Assembly: GCF_004124235.1 (NCBI RefSeq)
Contig: NZ_CP032487.1
Span: forward strand, 2,046,001-2,110,000
Source: Yersinia hibernica
GTDB lineage: Bacteria; Pseudomonadota; Gammaproteobacteria; Enterobacterales; Enterobacteriaceae
Reading direction: 5' to 3'
Length of the DNA: 64,000 nucleotides
Part shown: positions 1 through 10,673 of the stretch, piece by piece
Numbering within the stretch: position 1 is the first letter of the stretch
Layout of the letters: every line of letters starts with the position of its first letter
Translations under genes and position numbers: made by a program
The notes under the pieces: generated by a model
The model's input: only the letters and a program-made list of their open reading frames with translations
Told to the model about the DNA's origin: nothing
The model's database searches: none

Positions 1-162
1 TGTGATACTCATACCGATGGCATTCTTGCAGCAACTGAAGCAGTCAATAGATTGAAAGATAAAGGTTTCTTGGTGTCTGGTGACTTGGTTATTGTCACAC
101 AGGGTGATGTTATGGGGACGATTGGTACCACCAATACCAGCCGCATTATCCGTGTTGAGTAA
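1..162 (+). CDS. pykA: Pyruvate kinase, C-terminal 53 residues (partial)
   Basis: The open frame from base 1 to the TAA at 160-162 reads as the end of pyruvate kinase, with the typical C-terminal pattern [10 protein letters not shown] followed by [11 protein letters not shown]. Pyruvate kinase converts phosphoenolpyruvate and ADP to pyruvate and ATP in glycolysis. The start lies outside the window. The neighbour lpxM on the opposite strand matches the pykA-lpxM-mepM-znu order of enterobacteria, which is why pykA is preferred over pykF. Confidence 0.9.
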   Translation, partial: CDTHTDGILAATEAVNRLKDKGFLVSGDLVIVTQGDVMGTIGTTNTSRIIRVE

Positions 163-182
163 TATGATGTAGCCAAAAACCA

Positions 183-213
183 AAAAGCCCGCGAATCAAC
201 CGCGGGCTTTTTT
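183..213. terminator. Rho-independent terminator between pykA and lpxM
   Basis: A GC-rich stem AAAAGCCCGCG / CGCGGGCTTTT with a 7-base loop is flanked by A and T runs. It lies between the convergent pykA and lpxM genes and can serve both. Confidence 0.85.
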
Positions 214-224
214 ATTATTCTCGC

Positions 225-1187
225 TTATAGATCTTTGCGAACATACGGCTCCAGCTCGCCTTCTTTGCGCGTTTTGAGCAGTTTTAGAATCCAGGTATAC
301 TGTTCTGGATTCGGCTTAACCAACAATTCAACTTCTTCATTCATACGGCGCGCAATATAAGCGTCATCGGCATCTGCTAAATCATCCATTGGTGGACGAA
401 TATAGATATCAAGGCGATGCTCACGGTAATTGTAAACCGGGAACATCGGCACAATCGCCGCACGACAAACTTTCATCAACCGCCCAACCGCCGGTAATGT
501 CGCCTTGTAAGTCGCGAAGAAATCAACAAATTCACTTTGCTCGGGGCCATAGTCCTCATCCGGCAAATAATACCCCCAGAACCCCTGACGCACAGAGCTG
601 ATAAAGGGTTTTATCCCACTTTCACGAGCATGGATTCGCCCACCAAACCGCAAGCGCGCACTGTTCCATAAATAATCCACTAATGGATTGCGTTGATGGT
701 GGAACATGCCGGCGACCGGCTTGCCCTGCTCGGCTAACAACATGGCCGGAATATCAATCGACCAAGCATGGGGCACCAATAAAATAACATTGCGCTCTTG
801 CTGTTGTAGCCCATCCAAGACCTCCAACCCATGCCAATGAACACGAGATAATACTTTTTTCGGATCACGGAAACACAGCTCAGCCATCATCATTAACGGC
901 TGCGCGGCGGTCGCAAACATTTGATCGATAATATGTTCGCGCTCAGTTTCTGGCAGTTCGGGCATACAATAAAGAAGATTGATACGGGCACGGCGACGGG
1001 CACTTTTGGCAAATTTACCGGCCAGACGCCCCACTCCGGCTAATAATGGATCACGGAATTTCGCTGGGACGAAGGCCATCGCTGCCATTGCTCCAGCCCC
1101 TAACCACACGCCCCAAAAACAGGGATGTAGAAAAGATTTTTTAAATACCGGAATAAAACCAGCTGCGTCGTTTTTCTCTTTGTGCAT
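225..1187 (-). CDS. lpxM: Lipid A biosynthesis myristoyltransferase LpxM (MsbB)
   Basis: This 320-residue protein has the length and pattern of late lipid A acyltransferases. An N-terminal hydrophobic segment (about residues 21-42) anchors it in the inner membrane. The HX4D catalytic motif is visible at H140-D145 (HAWSID). LpxM adds the last secondary acyl chain to Kdo2-lipid A. It lies 89 bases downstream of mepM on the same strand, with a perfect stem-loop between, so it probably has its own promoter. The palindrome at 1221-1236 sits upstream of the start codon. The family assignment is secure; regulation is inferred. Confidence 0.93.
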   Translation of the reverse strand: MHKEKNDAAGFIPVFKKSFLHPCFWGVWLGAGAMAAMAFVPAKFRDPLLAGVGRLAGKFAKSARRRARINLLYCMPELPETEREHIIDQMFATAAQPLMMMAELCFRDPKKVLSRVHWHGLEVLDGLQQQERNVILLVPHAWSIDIPAMLLAEQGKPVAGMFHHQRNPLVDYLWNSARLRFGGRIHARESGIKPFISSVRQGFWGYYLPDEDYGPEQSEFVDFFATYKATLPAVGRLMKVCRAAIVPMFPVYNYREHRLDIYIRPPMDDLADADDAYIARRMNEEVELLVKPNPEQYTWILKLLKTRKEGELEPYVRKDL

Positions 1188-1220
1188 CGGGAACTCTTGG
1201 AATGGGCGGTGAAAGAATAA

Positions 1221-1236
1221 TATACCGCGGGGTATA
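1221..1236. promoter_or_regulatory. Short inverted repeat upstream of lpxM
   Basis: TATACC and GGTATA are separated by GCGG, 34-49 bases upstream of the lpxM start codon. It could be an operator or part of the leader. No regulator is recognised. Confidence 0.3.
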
Positions 1237-1240
1237 AACG

Positions 1241-1271
1241 CGCCGGTAGCGTAAATTTAGGGCTACCGGCG
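1241..1271 (-). terminator. Perfect stem-loop after mepM
   Basis: CGCCGGTAGC and GCTACCGGCG form a 10-bp perfect stem with an 11-base loop directly after the mepM stop. On the minus strand it is followed by CGTTTATA, only a weak T tract. It probably ends or protects the znuA-mepM transcript before lpxM. Confidence 0.55.
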
Positions 1272-1276
1272 AGCTA

Positions 1277-2593
1277 TTAATCCAGTTGCAACTGCGGAAT
1301 GACCTGCTTCGCAATAGCCAGATAGTCGCTGCGATCTTTACCACTTAACCCTTCTGAACGCGGTAATTTGGCGGTCAACGGGTTAACAGCTTGCTGGTTC
1401 ATCCAAAACTCATAGTGCAGATGCGGCCCAGTAGAACGGCCGGTGTTGCCTGACAACGCAATGCGGTCACCACGTTTCACTTTTTGCCCTGGTTTCACCA
1501 ATAACTTTTTCAAATGCATATAACGTGTGGTGTATTGGCGGCCATGGCGGATAGCAACATAGTTACCTGCGGCCCCACTGCGTTTCGCGATAACCACTTC
1601 GCCATCACCTACCGCAAGCACCGGCGTCCCGACTGGCATAGAGAAATCGACACCTTTGTGCGGTGCAATACGCCCAGTGACCGGGTTAAGACGCCGAGGA
1701 TTGAAGTTAGACGAAACACGGAATTGTTTTATGGTGGGGAAACGCAAGAAACCGCGTGCCAGACCCGCACCTTGGCGGTCATAAAACTTACCGTCATCAG
1801 CACGAATGGCGTAATAATCTTTGCCGCCAGAGCGCATGCGCACCCCGACCAGTTGGCTTTGCTCACTGCGGCCATCCAGTATTTCGCGCGACATTAACAC
1901 CGAGAACTGATCGCCTTTACGCAGTTTGGCAAAATCCAACTGCCATTGTAATGCTTTGGTCACCGCGCGAATCTCAGCGCCGGTCAAACCAGCTTTTTTC
2001 GCACTGGTCACAAAACTACCATCAAGCTGGCCGGTGAGGACCGTATTGCTCCACTCACCTTTCTGTAACTCTTTTGTTTCTTTGAAATTATTGCCAACAC
2101 GGTCATAGGTGCGAGTTTCCCGACGAGAAACTTCCCAGGTCAGGCGCTGCAAATCACCCGCGTCATTCACTGTCCAGGAGATTTGTTGCCCAATCTTTAG
2201 ATTGCGCAAATCGCGATTTTGTGTCGCCAACAGAGAAACATCAGAAATATCAATGCCATATTGCGTCAAGATGCTACTGAGGGTATCCCCGGTTGAGACA
2301 ACATACTCATGAACGCCTGGCTCACTAACATCTTTGGCATCTAATTCGTCTTGTGGAATTTCATCATCTGGCGCGGGTTGGTCAATAGGTTCACTGGCTT
2401 CAGGCAATAAAATACGCGTTTGGCTGGTATCCAATACCACGCTCTTGGCGACAGGTTCATGCTCCGGATGATAAACAAAAGGCCGCCAAACAGCTGCGGC
2501 CAATGTCATGACAGTCAACGACCCCAGCATGATGCGGTGGGGTCGAGGGAGATTGTTATACGCCAAAGTGATAGTTCGGACTATCTGCTGCAC
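1277..2593 (-). CDS. mepM: Murein DD-endopeptidase MepM (LysM and M23 domains)
   Basis: The 438-residue protein has an N-terminal membrane segment (about 20-37), a LysM peptidoglycan-binding domain (about 95-139) and a C-terminal M23 metallopeptidase domain. The zinc ligands H312 and D316 (HKGVDF) and the catalytic pair H391/H393 (HLHYEF) are present, so the enzyme should be active. MepM cuts D-Ala-mDAP crosslinks to let the murein sacculus expand. It starts 20 bases after the znuA stop on the same strand, so part of its transcription probably comes from the Zur-controlled znuA promoter. A zinc peptidase downstream of a zinc uptake gene fits this. Confidence 0.93.
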   Translation of the reverse strand: MQQIVRTITLAYNNLPRPHRIMLGSLTVMTLAAAVWRPFVYHPEHEPVAKSVVLDTSQTRILLPEASEPIDQPAPDDEIPQDELDAKDVSEPGVHEYVVSTGDTLSSILTQYGIDISDVSLLATQNRDLRNLKIGQQISWTVNDAGDLQRLTWEVSRRETRTYDRVGNNFKETKELQKGEWSNTVLTGQLDGSFVTSAKKAGLTGAEIRAVTKALQWQLDFAKLRKGDQFSVLMSREILDGRSEQSQLVGVRMRSGGKDYYAIRADDGKFYDRQGAGLARGFLRFPTIKQFRVSSNFNPRRLNPVTGRIAPHKGVDFSMPVGTPVLAVGDGEVVIAKRSGAAGNYVAIRHGRQYTTRYMHLKKLLVKPGQKVKRGDRIALSGNTGRSTGPHLHYEFWMNQQAVNPLTAKLPRSEGLSGKDRSDYLAIAKQVIPQLQLD

Positions 2594-2613
2594 TTATGAG
2601 TATCCTTTTAATC

Positions 2614-3570
2614 TTACTTCAAGCAGCTCACGTATTGGTTCGACAACTGAGACATAAAGTTCACATAGCTGTCCTTGCCTAATACTATGCCACTCCCCAA
2701 GGGATCCAATGTGCCTGAACGCACGTCTGTTCCTTTGGCGACAGCATTAATGACGGCCGGCCTGAATTGTGGCTCAGCAAAAACGCATACCGCTTTGTGC
2801 TCAACCAACTGTGTTCGAATTTGATGTAAACGCTGCGCACCAGGCTGAATTTCAGGATTGACTGTAAAATGCCCTAATGGGCTCAAGCCAAAGTGTTTTT
2901 CAAAGTAGCCATAAGCATCATGAAAAACGAAATATCCCTTACCTTGGGCAGGCTCTAGCATAGTAGCAATATTTTTTTCATTTTGCGCTAGTTGATCCTC
3001 GAATCGGCGCAGGTTTGCATCTAATTTGTCCTTATTTTGTGGCATAAGTTCCAATAATCTATCGTGAATAGCAATTGCAGATTGTTTGGCGATGACGGGG
3101 GACAACCAAATATGCATGTTATACTCGCCGTGATGGTGCTCATCACTGTGATTATCTTTAGCATGATCATGGTCATGCCCTTCATTCTCCCCATCATGTT
3201 CATCATGTTCGTCGCCTTTTATCAATAGAGGCATGACAGAGGGCAACTGAGCTAGGGCAATCTTTTTATTATCAGTGACTTGCGTCAATGGTTTCGATAA
3301 AAAGGCTTCCATTTCCGGCCCAACCCAAATAACCAGGTCAGCGCTGCGTAACCGCTGGACATCTGACGGGCGCAGGGCATAATCATGTGGCGATGCACCA
3401 TCAGGTAACAAAACCTCGGTTGGCAGCACACCATCGGCGATGGCTGAGGCAATAAAACCCAGCGGGCGCACTGATGTCACCACCGCAGCAGAGGCAATAC
3501 TCACGGGGTTGGCGATTAAAATTGCGCTGGCCAGCATAGCCCGCTGTAGCCATTTATTTTTATGTAACAT
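2614..3570 (-). CDS. znuA: Zinc ABC transporter, periplasmic binding protein ZnuA
   Basis: The 318-residue protein has a signal peptide (about residues 1-28, ending ASA) and the cluster A-I metal-binding fold. Likely zinc ligands are H62 (SPHDY), H153 (MHIWLSP) and H217 (FHDAYGY). Between about 122 and 153 lies the His/Asp/Glu-rich loop typical of zinc-specific members. It delivers zinc to ZnuB/ZnuC. It is divergent from znuC, with a Zur-type site between them. Confidence 0.95.
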   Translation of the reverse strand: MLHKNKWLQRAMLASAILIANPVSIASAAVVTSVRPLGFIASAIADGVLPTEVLLPDGASPHDYALRPSDVQRLRSADLVIWVGPEMEAFLSKPLTQVTDNKKIALAQLPSVMPLLIKGDEHDEHDGENEGHDHDHAKDNHSDEHHHGEYNMHIWLSPVIAKQSAIAIHDRLLELMPQNKDKLDANLRRFEDQLAQNEKNIATMLEPAQGKGYFVFHDAYGYFEKHFGLSPLGHFTVNPEIQPGAQRLHQIRTQLVEHKAVCVFAEPQFRPAVINAVAKGTDVRSGTLDPLGSGIVLGKDSYVNFMSQLSNQYVSCLK

Positions 3571-3599
3571 AATGCGAATTCTCGACGTTTTGATGAGTT

Positions 3600-3622
3600 G
3601 AGCGTAATATTATAACATTCAA
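3600..3622. promoter_or_regulatory. Putative Zur operator between znuA and znuC
   Basis: The stretch around TAATATTATAACATTC closely matches the E. coli znuA/znuC Zur operator as I remember it (core ATATTATAACATT). It lies 30 bases from the znuA start and 24 from the znuC start, so one site can repress both divergent promoters when zinc is plentiful. Confidence 0.75.
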
Positions 3623-3645
3623 TCGGTTCTGCAAACGTAATCATC

Positions 3646-4404
3646 ATGTCCACATTGGTCACTCTCGATAAGATATCTGTCACTTTTGGTCAGCGGCGGA
3701 TACTAAATGATATTTCCCTTTCTCTGCGTCCGGGAAGAATTCTCACCCTGCTTGGGCCAAATGGCGCAGGTAAATCAACACTGGTGCGCGTGGTATTGGG
3801 GCTCATTACCCCCACCAGCGGTACTCTGCTGCGTGAGCCGGGTTTGCGTATCGGCTATGTGCCACAAAAACTGCATCTGGATGCCACCTTGCCGCTGACA
3901 GTGAGCCGCTTTATGCGGCTGAAGCCAGGCGTCAAAAAAGCTGATATTTTGCCTGCACTTAAGCGGGTGCATGCTGCGCATCTAATAGACCAACCCATGC
4001 AGAAATTGTCCGGTGGCGAAAACCAACGCGTCCTTTTGGCCCGCGCCCTATTAAATCGACCACAGCTATTAGTATTAGATGAGCCAACGCAAGGTGTTGA
4101 TGTTAATGGGCAACTGGCTCTGTATGACTTGATTGAACAGTTACGCAGAGAGCTAGGCTGTGCCGTCTTGATGGTTTCCCATGACCTGCATTTAGTGATG
4201 GCCAAAACTGACGAAGTCTTATGCCTTAACCAGCATATTTGCTGTTCTGGTGCGCCCGAGGTGGTGTCAACTCATCCGGAGTTTATCGCCATGTTTGGCA
4301 ATCGTGGCGCTGAGCAATTAGCCGTTTATCGTCATCACCATAATCATCGTCACGATTTGCATGGAAAGATTATTTTGAAAAATAGTGGGAGTCGTGACGC
4401 ATGA
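3646..4404 (+). CDS. znuC: Zinc ABC transporter ATP-binding protein ZnuC
   Basis: The 252-residue ABC ATPase has Walker A at 37-44 (GPNGAGKS), the signature LSGGENQ at 121-127, Walker B LLVLDE at 141-146 and the switch histidine H179. A His-rich tail around 227-241 ([10 protein letters not shown]) is characteristic of ZnuC and may sense zinc. It energises import through ZnuB. Its 3' end overlaps znuB by 4 bases (ATGA), indicating translational coupling. Expression is probably driven by the Zur-controlled divergent promoter. Confidence 0.95.
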   Translation: MSTLVTLDKISVTFGQRRILNDISLSLRPGRILTLLGPNGAGKSTLVRVVLGLITPTSGTLLREPGLRIGYVPQKLHLDATLPLTVSRFMRLKPGVKKADILPALKRVHAAHLIDQPMQKLSGGENQRVLLARALLNRPQLLVLDEPTQGVDVNGQLALYDLIEQLRRELGCAVLMVSHDLHLVMAKTDEVLCLNQHICCSGAPEVVSTHPEFIAMFGNRGAEQLAVYRHHHNHRHDLHGKIILKNSGSRDA

Positions 4405-5186
4405 TTGAATTACTGTTGCCTGGCTGGTTAGCCGGTGTGTTGCTGGCAACTGCGGCGGGGCCCCTGGGGTCATTTGTGGTCTGGCGCAGAATGTCCTATT
4501 TTGGCGACACACTCGCCCATGCATCATTATTGGGTGTGGCATTCGGTTTACTATTAGATGTGAACCCATTCTATGCCGTGATAGTGATGACTATGGTGTT
4601 AGCGCTTATTCTGGTGTGGTTGGAGCGCCGCCCGCAATTAGCCGTCGACACCCTGCTCGGGATCATGGCTCACAGTGCGCTGTCTTTAGGTTTAGTGGTC
4701 GTTAGCCTCATGCATAATGTCCGGGTCGATTTAATGGCCTACCTGTTTGGCGATCTACTTTCCGTCACACTGAGTGATATTGGGCTAATTGCAGTCGGCG
4801 TCACCGTCGTGTTGGGGATATTATGTTGGCAATGGCGAGCATTGTTATCTATGACTATCAGCCCAGAGTTGGCCCACGTGGATGGGGTTAATTTAGAGCG
4901 CGTTCGGATGTTACTGATGCTCGTCACGGCCCTTACAATAGGGTTGTCGATGAAGTTTGTCGGCGCGCTGATTATCACTTCCCTATTAATAATCCCAGCC
5001 GCCGCTGCACGTCGCTTTGCCCGGACGCCAGAACAAATGGCCGCTATTGCCATCGGTATTGGTATTATTGCGGTCACCGGGGGGTTAACCTTCTCCGCTT
5101 TCTATGATACCCCCGCAGGCCCTTCCGTCGTGCTCTGCGCCGCGGTGATGTTCATCCTGAGCCTGTCACAAAAAGCACGCGCATAA
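4401..5186 (+). CDS. znuB: Zinc ABC transporter permease ZnuB
   Basis: The 261-residue protein is hydrophobic throughout, with several membrane segments, and matches the ABC-3 metal permease family (N-terminal [20 protein letters not shown] region). It forms the zinc channel in the inner membrane with ZnuC and receives zinc from ZnuA. The ATG overlaps the znuC stop. Length is as expected for ZnuB. Confidence 0.95.
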   Translation: MIELLLPGWLAGVLLATAAGPLGSFVVWRRMSYFGDTLAHASLLGVAFGLLLDVNPFYAVIVMTMVLALILVWLERRPQLAVDTLLGIMAHSALSLGLVVVSLMHNVRVDLMAYLFGDLLSVTLSDIGLIAVGVTVVLGILCWQWRALLSMTISPELAHVDGVNLERVRMLLMLVTALTIGLSMKFVGALIITSLLIIPAAAARRFARTPEQMAAIAIGIGIIAVTGGLTFSAFYDTPAGPSVVLCAAVMFILSLSQKARA

Positions 5187-5196
5187 TAACGTAAAA

Positions 5197-5224
5197 AATG
5201 GGGTTGATATTGTTGAACCCCATT
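5197..5224. terminator. Stem-loop after znuB
   Basis: AATGGGGTT and AACCCCATT form a perfect 9-bp stem 10 bases past the znuB stop. The T tract lies on the minus-strand side, so on the plus strand it may only protect the 3' end. The rest of the gap to 5457 holds no gene that I can support and should carry the dtpA promoter. Confidence 0.5.
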
Positions 5225-5457
5225 GCAAATTCCCTCTATTTATTCTCCGATTTACGTCATTAATAATCATTAATTCTGTTTTTAATATTCCAATTAGTGT
5301 GATCAACCACAAATACAATAAATAGCCAGTGCAATACCCTGCATGATACATCAAGTAGCAAGCAATAATAACGGTATGCAGATTCTTTCTCGTCTCTGCA
5401 TCGGCTTTATACACGCTAAATTTACGCAGCATCACTATTGCACAGAGGCGACCTATC

Positions 5458-6939
5458 ATGGATAGATCAACCCCCACCAGTTTACTTCAGCAACCCAAAC
5501 CGTTCTTTATGATCTTTTTTGTCGAGTTGTGGGAAAGGTTCGGCTATTACGGTGTTCAGGGGATTCTTGCTGTTTTCTTTGTCAAACAATTAGGGTTCTC
5601 GCAGGAACAAGCATTTGTGACTTTTGGCGCTTTTGCTGCCTTGGTTTACGGCTTGATTTCAATTGGTGGATACGTTGGCGACCATCTATTGGGCACCAAG
5701 CGCACCATGGTTTTAGGCGCAATAGTGCTGGCTATCGGCTATTTCGCCACCGGTCTCTCACTGTATCAACCCAACTTAATCTTCTTCGCACTCGGTACCA
5801 TCGCCGTGGGTAACGGGTTGTTTAAAGCCAACCCAGCCAGCTTATTATCGAAATGTTATCCACCTAAAGACCCCCGTCTGGACGGGGCTTTTACACTGTT
5901 TTATATGTCGATCAACATCGGCTCTTTACTGTCATTATCATTGGCACCGGTTATTGCTGAGCACTTCGGCTACACCATTACCTATTACTTATGCGGTATT
6001 GGTTTAATTTTTGCCCTGCTGGTCTACTTCTGCTGCCGCCATATGGTGCGCAATATTGGCTCTGAACCTGATGCTAAGCCCTTAAATTGGCGCAATCTAT
6101 TTTTGGTGCTGGCCGGCACGGCGGTGATGATATGTGTCTGCGCCTGGTTGATGAACCATATAATTATTGCCAATCTGGTGCTGATCGTCTTATCGCTAAT
6201 TGTGGTGTTTATCTTTTTTAAAGAAGCAGTTAAGCAAGACCCACTGGGGCGTAATAAAATGTTTGTGGCTTTTATTCTGATGATTGAAGCCATCGTGTTT
6301 TATGTGCTGTATGCACAGATGCCCACCTCATTAAACTTCTTCGCTATCAATAATGTTCACCATGAAATTCTTGGGTTCAATATCAACCCAGTCAGCTTCC
6401 AAGCATTGAACCCATTCTGGGTGGTGGTCGCCAGCCCGATTTTAGCCTCAATTTATACTCGTTTGGGCAGCCAGAATCGTGACTTATCCATGCCCGCAAA
6501 ATTTACTTTAGGCATGTTTTTATGTTCACTTGGTTTCCTGACCGCAGCTGCAGCCGGAATGTGGTTTGCTGATGCTCAGGGTCTGACATCCCCTTGGTTT
6601 ATTGTTCTGGTGTATTTATTCCAGAGTTTAGGGGAGTTGATGATAAGCGCCCTCGGTTTAGCCATGGTGGCGGCATTAGTACCACAATATTTGATGGGGT
6701 TTATTCTAGGGATGTGGTTCCTGACACAAGCGGCATCATTCCTGATTGGAGGCTATGTCGCGACCTTTACTGCCACCCCTGAGGGGATAACTGACCCGCT
6801 AGCAACATTACCTATCTACACTGACGTATTTGGCAAAATAGGCATGGTTACACTGGCCATTGCTTTGGTGATGGCGTTATTGATCCCCTGGCTTAACCGA
6901 ATGATCAATACCCCGAGCGCTGAAAAAAACGTTGTTTGA
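5458..6939 (+). CDS. dtpA: Proton-dependent di/tripeptide transporter (POT family, DtpA/TppB-like)
   Basis: The 493-residue multi-spanning membrane protein carries the POT signature [10 protein letters not shown] near residue 23 (the ExxERF motif for proton coupling) and about 12-14 hydrophobic segments. It takes up di- and tripeptides with protons. The sequence resembles E. coli DtpA across its length (for example [26 protein letters not shown]). Paralogues DtpB, DtpC and DtpD exist in E. coli, so the paralogue name is less certain than the family. It is monocistronic and converges on ruvB. Confidence 0.88.
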   Translation: MDRSTPTSLLQQPKPFFMIFFVELWERFGYYGVQGILAVFFVKQLGFSQEQAFVTFGAFAALVYGLISIGGYVGDHLLGTKRTMVLGAIVLAIGYFATGLSLYQPNLIFFALGTIAVGNGLFKANPASLLSKCYPPKDPRLDGAFTLFYMSINIGSLLSLSLAPVIAEHFGYTITYYLCGIGLIFALLVYFCCRHMVRNIGSEPDAKPLNWRNLFLVLAGTAVMICVCAWLMNHIIIANLVLIVLSLIVVFIFFKEAVKQDPLGRNKMFVAFILMIEAIVFYVLYAQMPTSLNFFAINNVHHEILGFNINPVSFQALNPFWVVVASPILASIYTRLGSQNRDLSMPAKFTLGMFLCSLGFLTAAAAGMWFADAQGLTSPWFIVLVYLFQSLGELMISALGLAMVAALVPQYLMGFILGMWFLTQAASFLIGGYVATFTATPEGITDPLATLPIYTDVFGKIGMVTLAIALVMALLIPWLNRMINTPSAEKNVV

Positions 6940-6990
6940 AAATCACTTTTATCAGGGCTGGCCTGAGCGCCGCCCTGCATGAAAGAAAGC

Positions 6991-7995
6991 TTACTCTTCG
7001 CGAGTGATACCAAAGTGTTTATAAGCATGATGGGTGGCAATGCGCCCGCGGGGAGTCCGCTGGATAAATCCTTGTTGGATCAAATACGGTTCCAGCACAT
7101 CTTCAATAGTTTCCCGCTCTTCACCAATCGCCGCTGCCAAGTTATCCAACCCCACTGGGCCACCCATAAACTTATCGATAACGGCCAGCAGCAGTTTGCG
7201 ATCCATAAAATCGAAACCTTCGGCATCGACATTCAGCATATCCAGTGCTTGCATCGCCACATCACCGTTAATCGCACCATCCGCCCTGACCTCAGCGAAG
7301 TCGCGCACGCGGCGCAGCAAACGGTTGGTAATTCGTGGAGTTCCTCGCGAACGACGCGCTAACTGGTGCGCCCCTTCAGGGGTTAGCTCCAGACCCAGAC
7401 ATTGCGCGCTGCGCGCCACAATATGTTCTAAATCCGCAACTTGATAAAACTCAAGGCGTTGAACAATACCGAATCGGTCACGTAGTGGGGAGGTCAATGA
7501 GCCCGCCCGGGTGGTGGCACCAATCAGGGTAAAAGGTGGTAAATCAAGTTTGATTGAACGTGCCGCCGGGCCTTCACCAATCATGATATCCAGTTGGTAA
7601 TCTTCCATCGCCGGGTAAAGAATCTCTTCCACCACGGGTGACAGACGGTGGATTTCATCAATAAACAGCACATCGTGGGGTTCGAGGTTGGTGAGCATCG
7701 CCGCTAAATCGCCGGCTTTTTCCAACACCGGGCCAGAGGTTGTCCGCAAATTCACGCCCATCTCATTGGCAACAATGTTTGCCAATGTGGTCTTCCCCAG
7801 CCCCGGAGGGCCAAATATCAGCACATGATCCAGCGCATCACCCCGCTGTTTCGCCGCCTGAATGAAGATTTCCATTTGCTCGCGGACATGGGGTTGCCCG
7901 ACATATTCAGCCAATAGTTTCGGGCGGATAGCCCTATCAATACTCTCTTCATCACTGATAATACCCGCAGAGATCAGGCGGTCTGCTTCAATCAT
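6991..7995 (-). CDS. ruvB: Holliday junction branch migration helicase RuvB
   Basis: The 334-residue AAA+ ATPase has Walker A at 62-69 (GPPGLGKT), Walker B FIDE around 111-114 and the arginine-finger region [16 protein letters not shown] around 161-176, followed by a winged-helix DNA-binding domain. The RuvB hexamer pumps DNA through the RuvA-bound junction. It starts 18 bases after ruvA and is co-transcribed with it. Confidence 0.97.
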   Translation of the reverse strand: MIEADRLISAGIISDEESIDRAIRPKLLAEYVGQPHVREQMEIFIQAAKQRGDALDHVLIFGPPGLGKTTLANIVANEMGVNLRTTSGPVLEKAGDLAAMLTNLEPHDVLFIDEIHRLSPVVEEILYPAMEDYQLDIMIGEGPAARSIKLDLPPFTLIGATTRAGSLTSPLRDRFGIVQRLEFYQVADLEHIVARSAQCLGLELTPEGAHQLARRSRGTPRITNRLLRRVRDFAEVRADGAINGDVAMQALDMLNVDAEGFDFMDRKLLLAVIDKFMGGPVGLDNLAAAIGEERETIEDVLEPYLIQQGFIQRTPRGRIATHHAYKHFGITREE

Positions 7996-8013
7996 CTTCC
8001 GTCCCTATTCATT

Positions 8014-8628
8014 CTATAATGCAGCACGCAAAGCATCACGGATCAGGGTTTCACAATCCGCCCCCGGTTTAGCAATCTTACTCACTAATCGGCTGGCTTC
8101 TTGTGGTTTGTACCCTAAAGCCACGAGTGCGGATGCCGCTTCTGCTTCGATATCAGCATCTGATGTTTGTGGAGCACTGGCGGGTAGCTGGATATCACCG
8201 GTATTATTGAACAGATCGCCATTTAGACCTTTAAAGCGGTCTTTCATTTCAACAACTAACCGCTCAGCCGTTTTCTTGCCGACCCCCGGTAATTTCACCA
8301 ACGTGGTGATATCTTCACGTTCTACCGCGGCTACAAATTGTTGTGCCGACATGCCAGAGAGAATAGCCAGTGCCAGCTTGGGCCCCACACCATTAACTTT
8401 GATCAACTCACGAAATAGCGCCCGCTCCTGCTTATCATTAAAGCCATAGAGCAATTGAGCATCTTCACGCACCACAAACTGGGTGAAAATAATGGCTTCC
8501 TGCCCCAATTCTGGCAGCTCATAAAAACAGGTCATCGGCAATTGGACTTCATAGCCGACGCCGTTTGTTTCCAGCAGCACCAATGGGGGCTGTTTTTCCA
8601 GAATGATACCTCTGAGGCGCCCTATCAC
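8014..8628 (-). CDS. ruvA: Holliday junction binding protein RuvA
   Basis: RuvA tetramers bind the four-way junction and load RuvB. The frame is open further upstream, but the GTG at 8626-8628 is the better start: it is preceded by a GAGGAGAG ribosome binding site and gives the family N-terminus [12 protein letters not shown] and a usual 204 residues. The OB fold is N-terminal, the helix-hairpin-helix region ([22 protein letters not shown]) is central and the UBA-like domain III is C-terminal. Confidence 0.96.
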   Translation of the reverse strand: MIGRLRGIILEKQPPLVLLETNGVGYEVQLPMTCFYELPELGQEAIIFTQFVVREDAQLLYGFNDKQERALFRELIKVNGVGPKLALAILSGMSAQQFVAAVEREDITTLVKLPGVGKKTAERLVVEMKDRFKGLNGDLFNNTGDIQLPASAPQTSDADIEAEAASALVALGYKPQEASRLVSKIAKPGADCETLIRDALRAAL

Positions 8629-8752
8629 GTTGACTCTCTCCTCGTTTGCCCACATTAGGCAATAAAACATTAATGGCTGTTTATAACATAAAAAAGGCTG
8701 GATGGATATCCAGCCTATCATAACAGTTAACCTGCTCGTATTAAAATGCAAA

Positions 8753-9274
8753 TCACCGGATCCTACCGCGTGCCAACGTCATTTGATCATTGCCCAACCG
8801 CACAGTATTTTGACTAAGATGACAATGGGTTATTGCTATCGCCAGGGCATCTGCTGCATCAGCTTGGGGGTTCGCTGGGAGTTTCAGCAGTGAGCGCACC
8901 ATATGTTGCACCTGACTTTTTTCAGCCGCGCCGGTTCCTACCACAGTCTGCTTAACCTGACGGGCGGCATATTCAGACACCGGTAAATTCAGATTGACCG
9001 CCGCGACAATAGCCGCGCCGCGCGCCTGCCCCAGCTTTAATGCCGAATCGGGGTTTTTGGCCATAAAGACTTGTTCTATAGCAAAAAAATCGGGTTGAAA
9101 TTGTGTGATGATTTCAGTGACACCAGCATAAATCAATTTTAGGCGGGTAGGCATATCGTCAACAACAGTACGAATACAGCCGCTGCCCAGATAGGTGAGC
9201 TGACGACCTTGCTGGCGGATAACGCCATAACCGGTGACACGAGAACCGGGATCGATACCTAATACGATCGCCAT
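8753..9274 (-). CDS. ruvC: Holliday junction resolvase RuvC
   Basis: This 173-residue endonuclease resolves Holliday junctions. The four catalytic acidic residues are present: D8 (GIDPGS), E67 (FAIEQVF), D139 and D142 (QADAADALA). It precedes ruvAB on the same strand, 124 bases upstream of the ruvA start. Confidence 0.97.
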   Translation of the reverse strand: MAIVLGIDPGSRVTGYGVIRQQGRQLTYLGSGCIRTVVDDMPTRLKLIYAGVTEIITQFQPDFFAIEQVFMAKNPDSALKLGQARGAAIVAAVNLNLPVSEYAARQVKQTVVGTGAAEKSQVQHMVRSLLKLPANPQADAADALAIAITHCHLSQNTVRLGNDQMTLARGRIR

Positions 9275-9459
9275 ACCAGTTTATTTACCTTGTTACTGCA
9301 TTGTTTTAGAAACGAACGTTTTTTATCAGTCACATCGCGTTTATCAATGATGCCGGATAACAACAGCGCCATATCTGCAAAACATATATAGCACCTTAAA
9401 AACGCTGGCCACAAAAAGTGGCCAGTAGACACTTAAAGAGTAGATGAATCAAGGCGAAA

Positions 9460-10203
9460 TTACAGTGTTGCCGCCACTTCATCAGAGATTTCACCATTAT
9501 GGTAAACCTCTTGCACGTCATCAGAATCTTCTAGCATATCAATCAAGCGCAACAATTTTGGCGCTGTTTCAGCATCCAAATCGGCTTTAGTTGATGGGAT
9601 AAGCGAGACTTCCGCGCCTTCAGCGACCAAACCGGCAGCATCCAATGCATCTTTCACGGCACCCAGAGATTCCCAGGCAGTAAATACATCAATAGCGCCA
9701 TCATCATAGACGACGATATCATCAGCACCCGCTTCCAATGCCGCATCCATCACTGCATCTTCTTCCAAGCCCGGTGCATAGGAAATAACACCTTTTTTGG
9801 TGAATAGATAAGCAACAGACCCATCAGTCCCCAAATTACCACCGGTTTTGGTGAATGCATGGCGGACTTCAGATACAGTACGGTTACGATTATCACTTAA
9901 GCATTCGACCATCACCGCCGTGCCGCCTGGGCCATAGCCTTCGTAAATGATGGTTTCCATGTTGTTATCTTCATCACCACCCACACCACGGGCAATCGCG
10001 CGGTTCAGGGTGTCGCGCGTCATATTATTAGACAACGCTTTATCGATAGCCGCACGTAACCGGGGGTTCGCACCAGGATCACCACCGCCCAGACGTGCAG
10101 CAGTCACTAGCTCACGGATAATTTTAGTAAAAATCTTACCGCGTTTGGCATCCTGTGCCGCTTTGCGGTGTTTTGTGTTGGCCCATTTACTATGACCTGC
10201 CAT
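9460..10203 (-). CDS. yebC: YebC family protein (DUF28/TACO1)
   Basis: The 247-residue protein begins [20 protein letters not shown], the invariant YebC N-terminus, and has the family length. YebC/TACO1 proteins are associated with translation of difficult sequences such as proline-rich stretches in some species, and were earlier annotated as transcriptional regulators. The role in this organism is not shown by the sequence. It lies between nudB and ruvC in the conserved order. Confidence 0.95.
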   Translation of the reverse strand: MAGHSKWANTKHRKAAQDAKRGKIFTKIIRELVTAARLGGGDPGANPRLRAAIDKALSNNMTRDTLNRAIARGVGGDEDNNMETIIYEGYGPGGTAVMVECLSDNRNRTVSEVRHAFTKTGGNLGTDGSVAYLFTKKGVISYAPGLEEDAVMDAALEAGADDIVVYDDGAIDVFTAWESLGAVKDALDAAGLVAEGAEVSLIPSTKADLDAETAPKLLRLIDMLEDSDDVQEVYHNGEISDEVAATL

Positions 10204-10229
10204 AAATAAGAATCTCCAAAATAGTCTAA

Positions 10230-10673
10230 CTAGACTGAATAAAGAACATACTCTTCAATCGCTTGCTGATTACTCCAGGACTTGGTCAATGCAGCGGCAT
10301 CCACTGCATCTACCCACTGGTAAGCAAGATGCTCGGTAATCACCACATCCCGCTCCTCAGGCAACGCCAGACAGAACCAATGTTCTTTATTGCGCGTAAC
10401 ACCCGGCGCATAGCGACGGCGCAAATGCACAAAGAGTTCAAATTCTACACAGCGCTGGCAGTCGAACAGCGCTAGGTTTTCACCCAGTATATCTATGCCG
10501 ACCTCTTCCTTTACTTCGCGCTGCGCAGTTTGCAACGGGGTTTCACCCTCTTCCAGACTGCCGGTGACCGACTGCCAAAAATCAGGATCATCACGCCGTT
10601 GCAACATCAGCACCCGACCACTTTTTCTGGCGTAGATAACCGCCAATATTGATTCGGGGCGTTTATAATTCAT
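10230..10673 (-). CDS. nudB: Dihydroneopterin triphosphate diphosphatase NudB
   Basis: The 147-residue Nudix hydrolase has a Nudix box at about 38-60 ([11 protein letters not shown] through REVKEEVGI). It removes pyrophosphate from dihydroneopterin triphosphate in folate synthesis. The ATG shares one base with the aspS stop codon, so translation is probably coupled to aspS. Confidence 0.93.
   Translation of the reverse strand: MNYKRPESILAVIYARKSGRVLMLQRRDDPDFWQSVTGSLEEGETPLQTAQREVKEEVGIDILGENLALFDCQRCVEFELFVHLRRRYAPGVTRNKEHWFCLALPEERDVVITEHLAYQWVDAVDAAALTKSWSNQQAIEEYVLYSV

Noticed and set aside
5166..5477. Minus-strand 103-codon frame overlapping the znuB end and dtpA promoter region
   Set aside because: No recognisable similarity, it overlaps both neighbours, and the region is better explained as intergenic.
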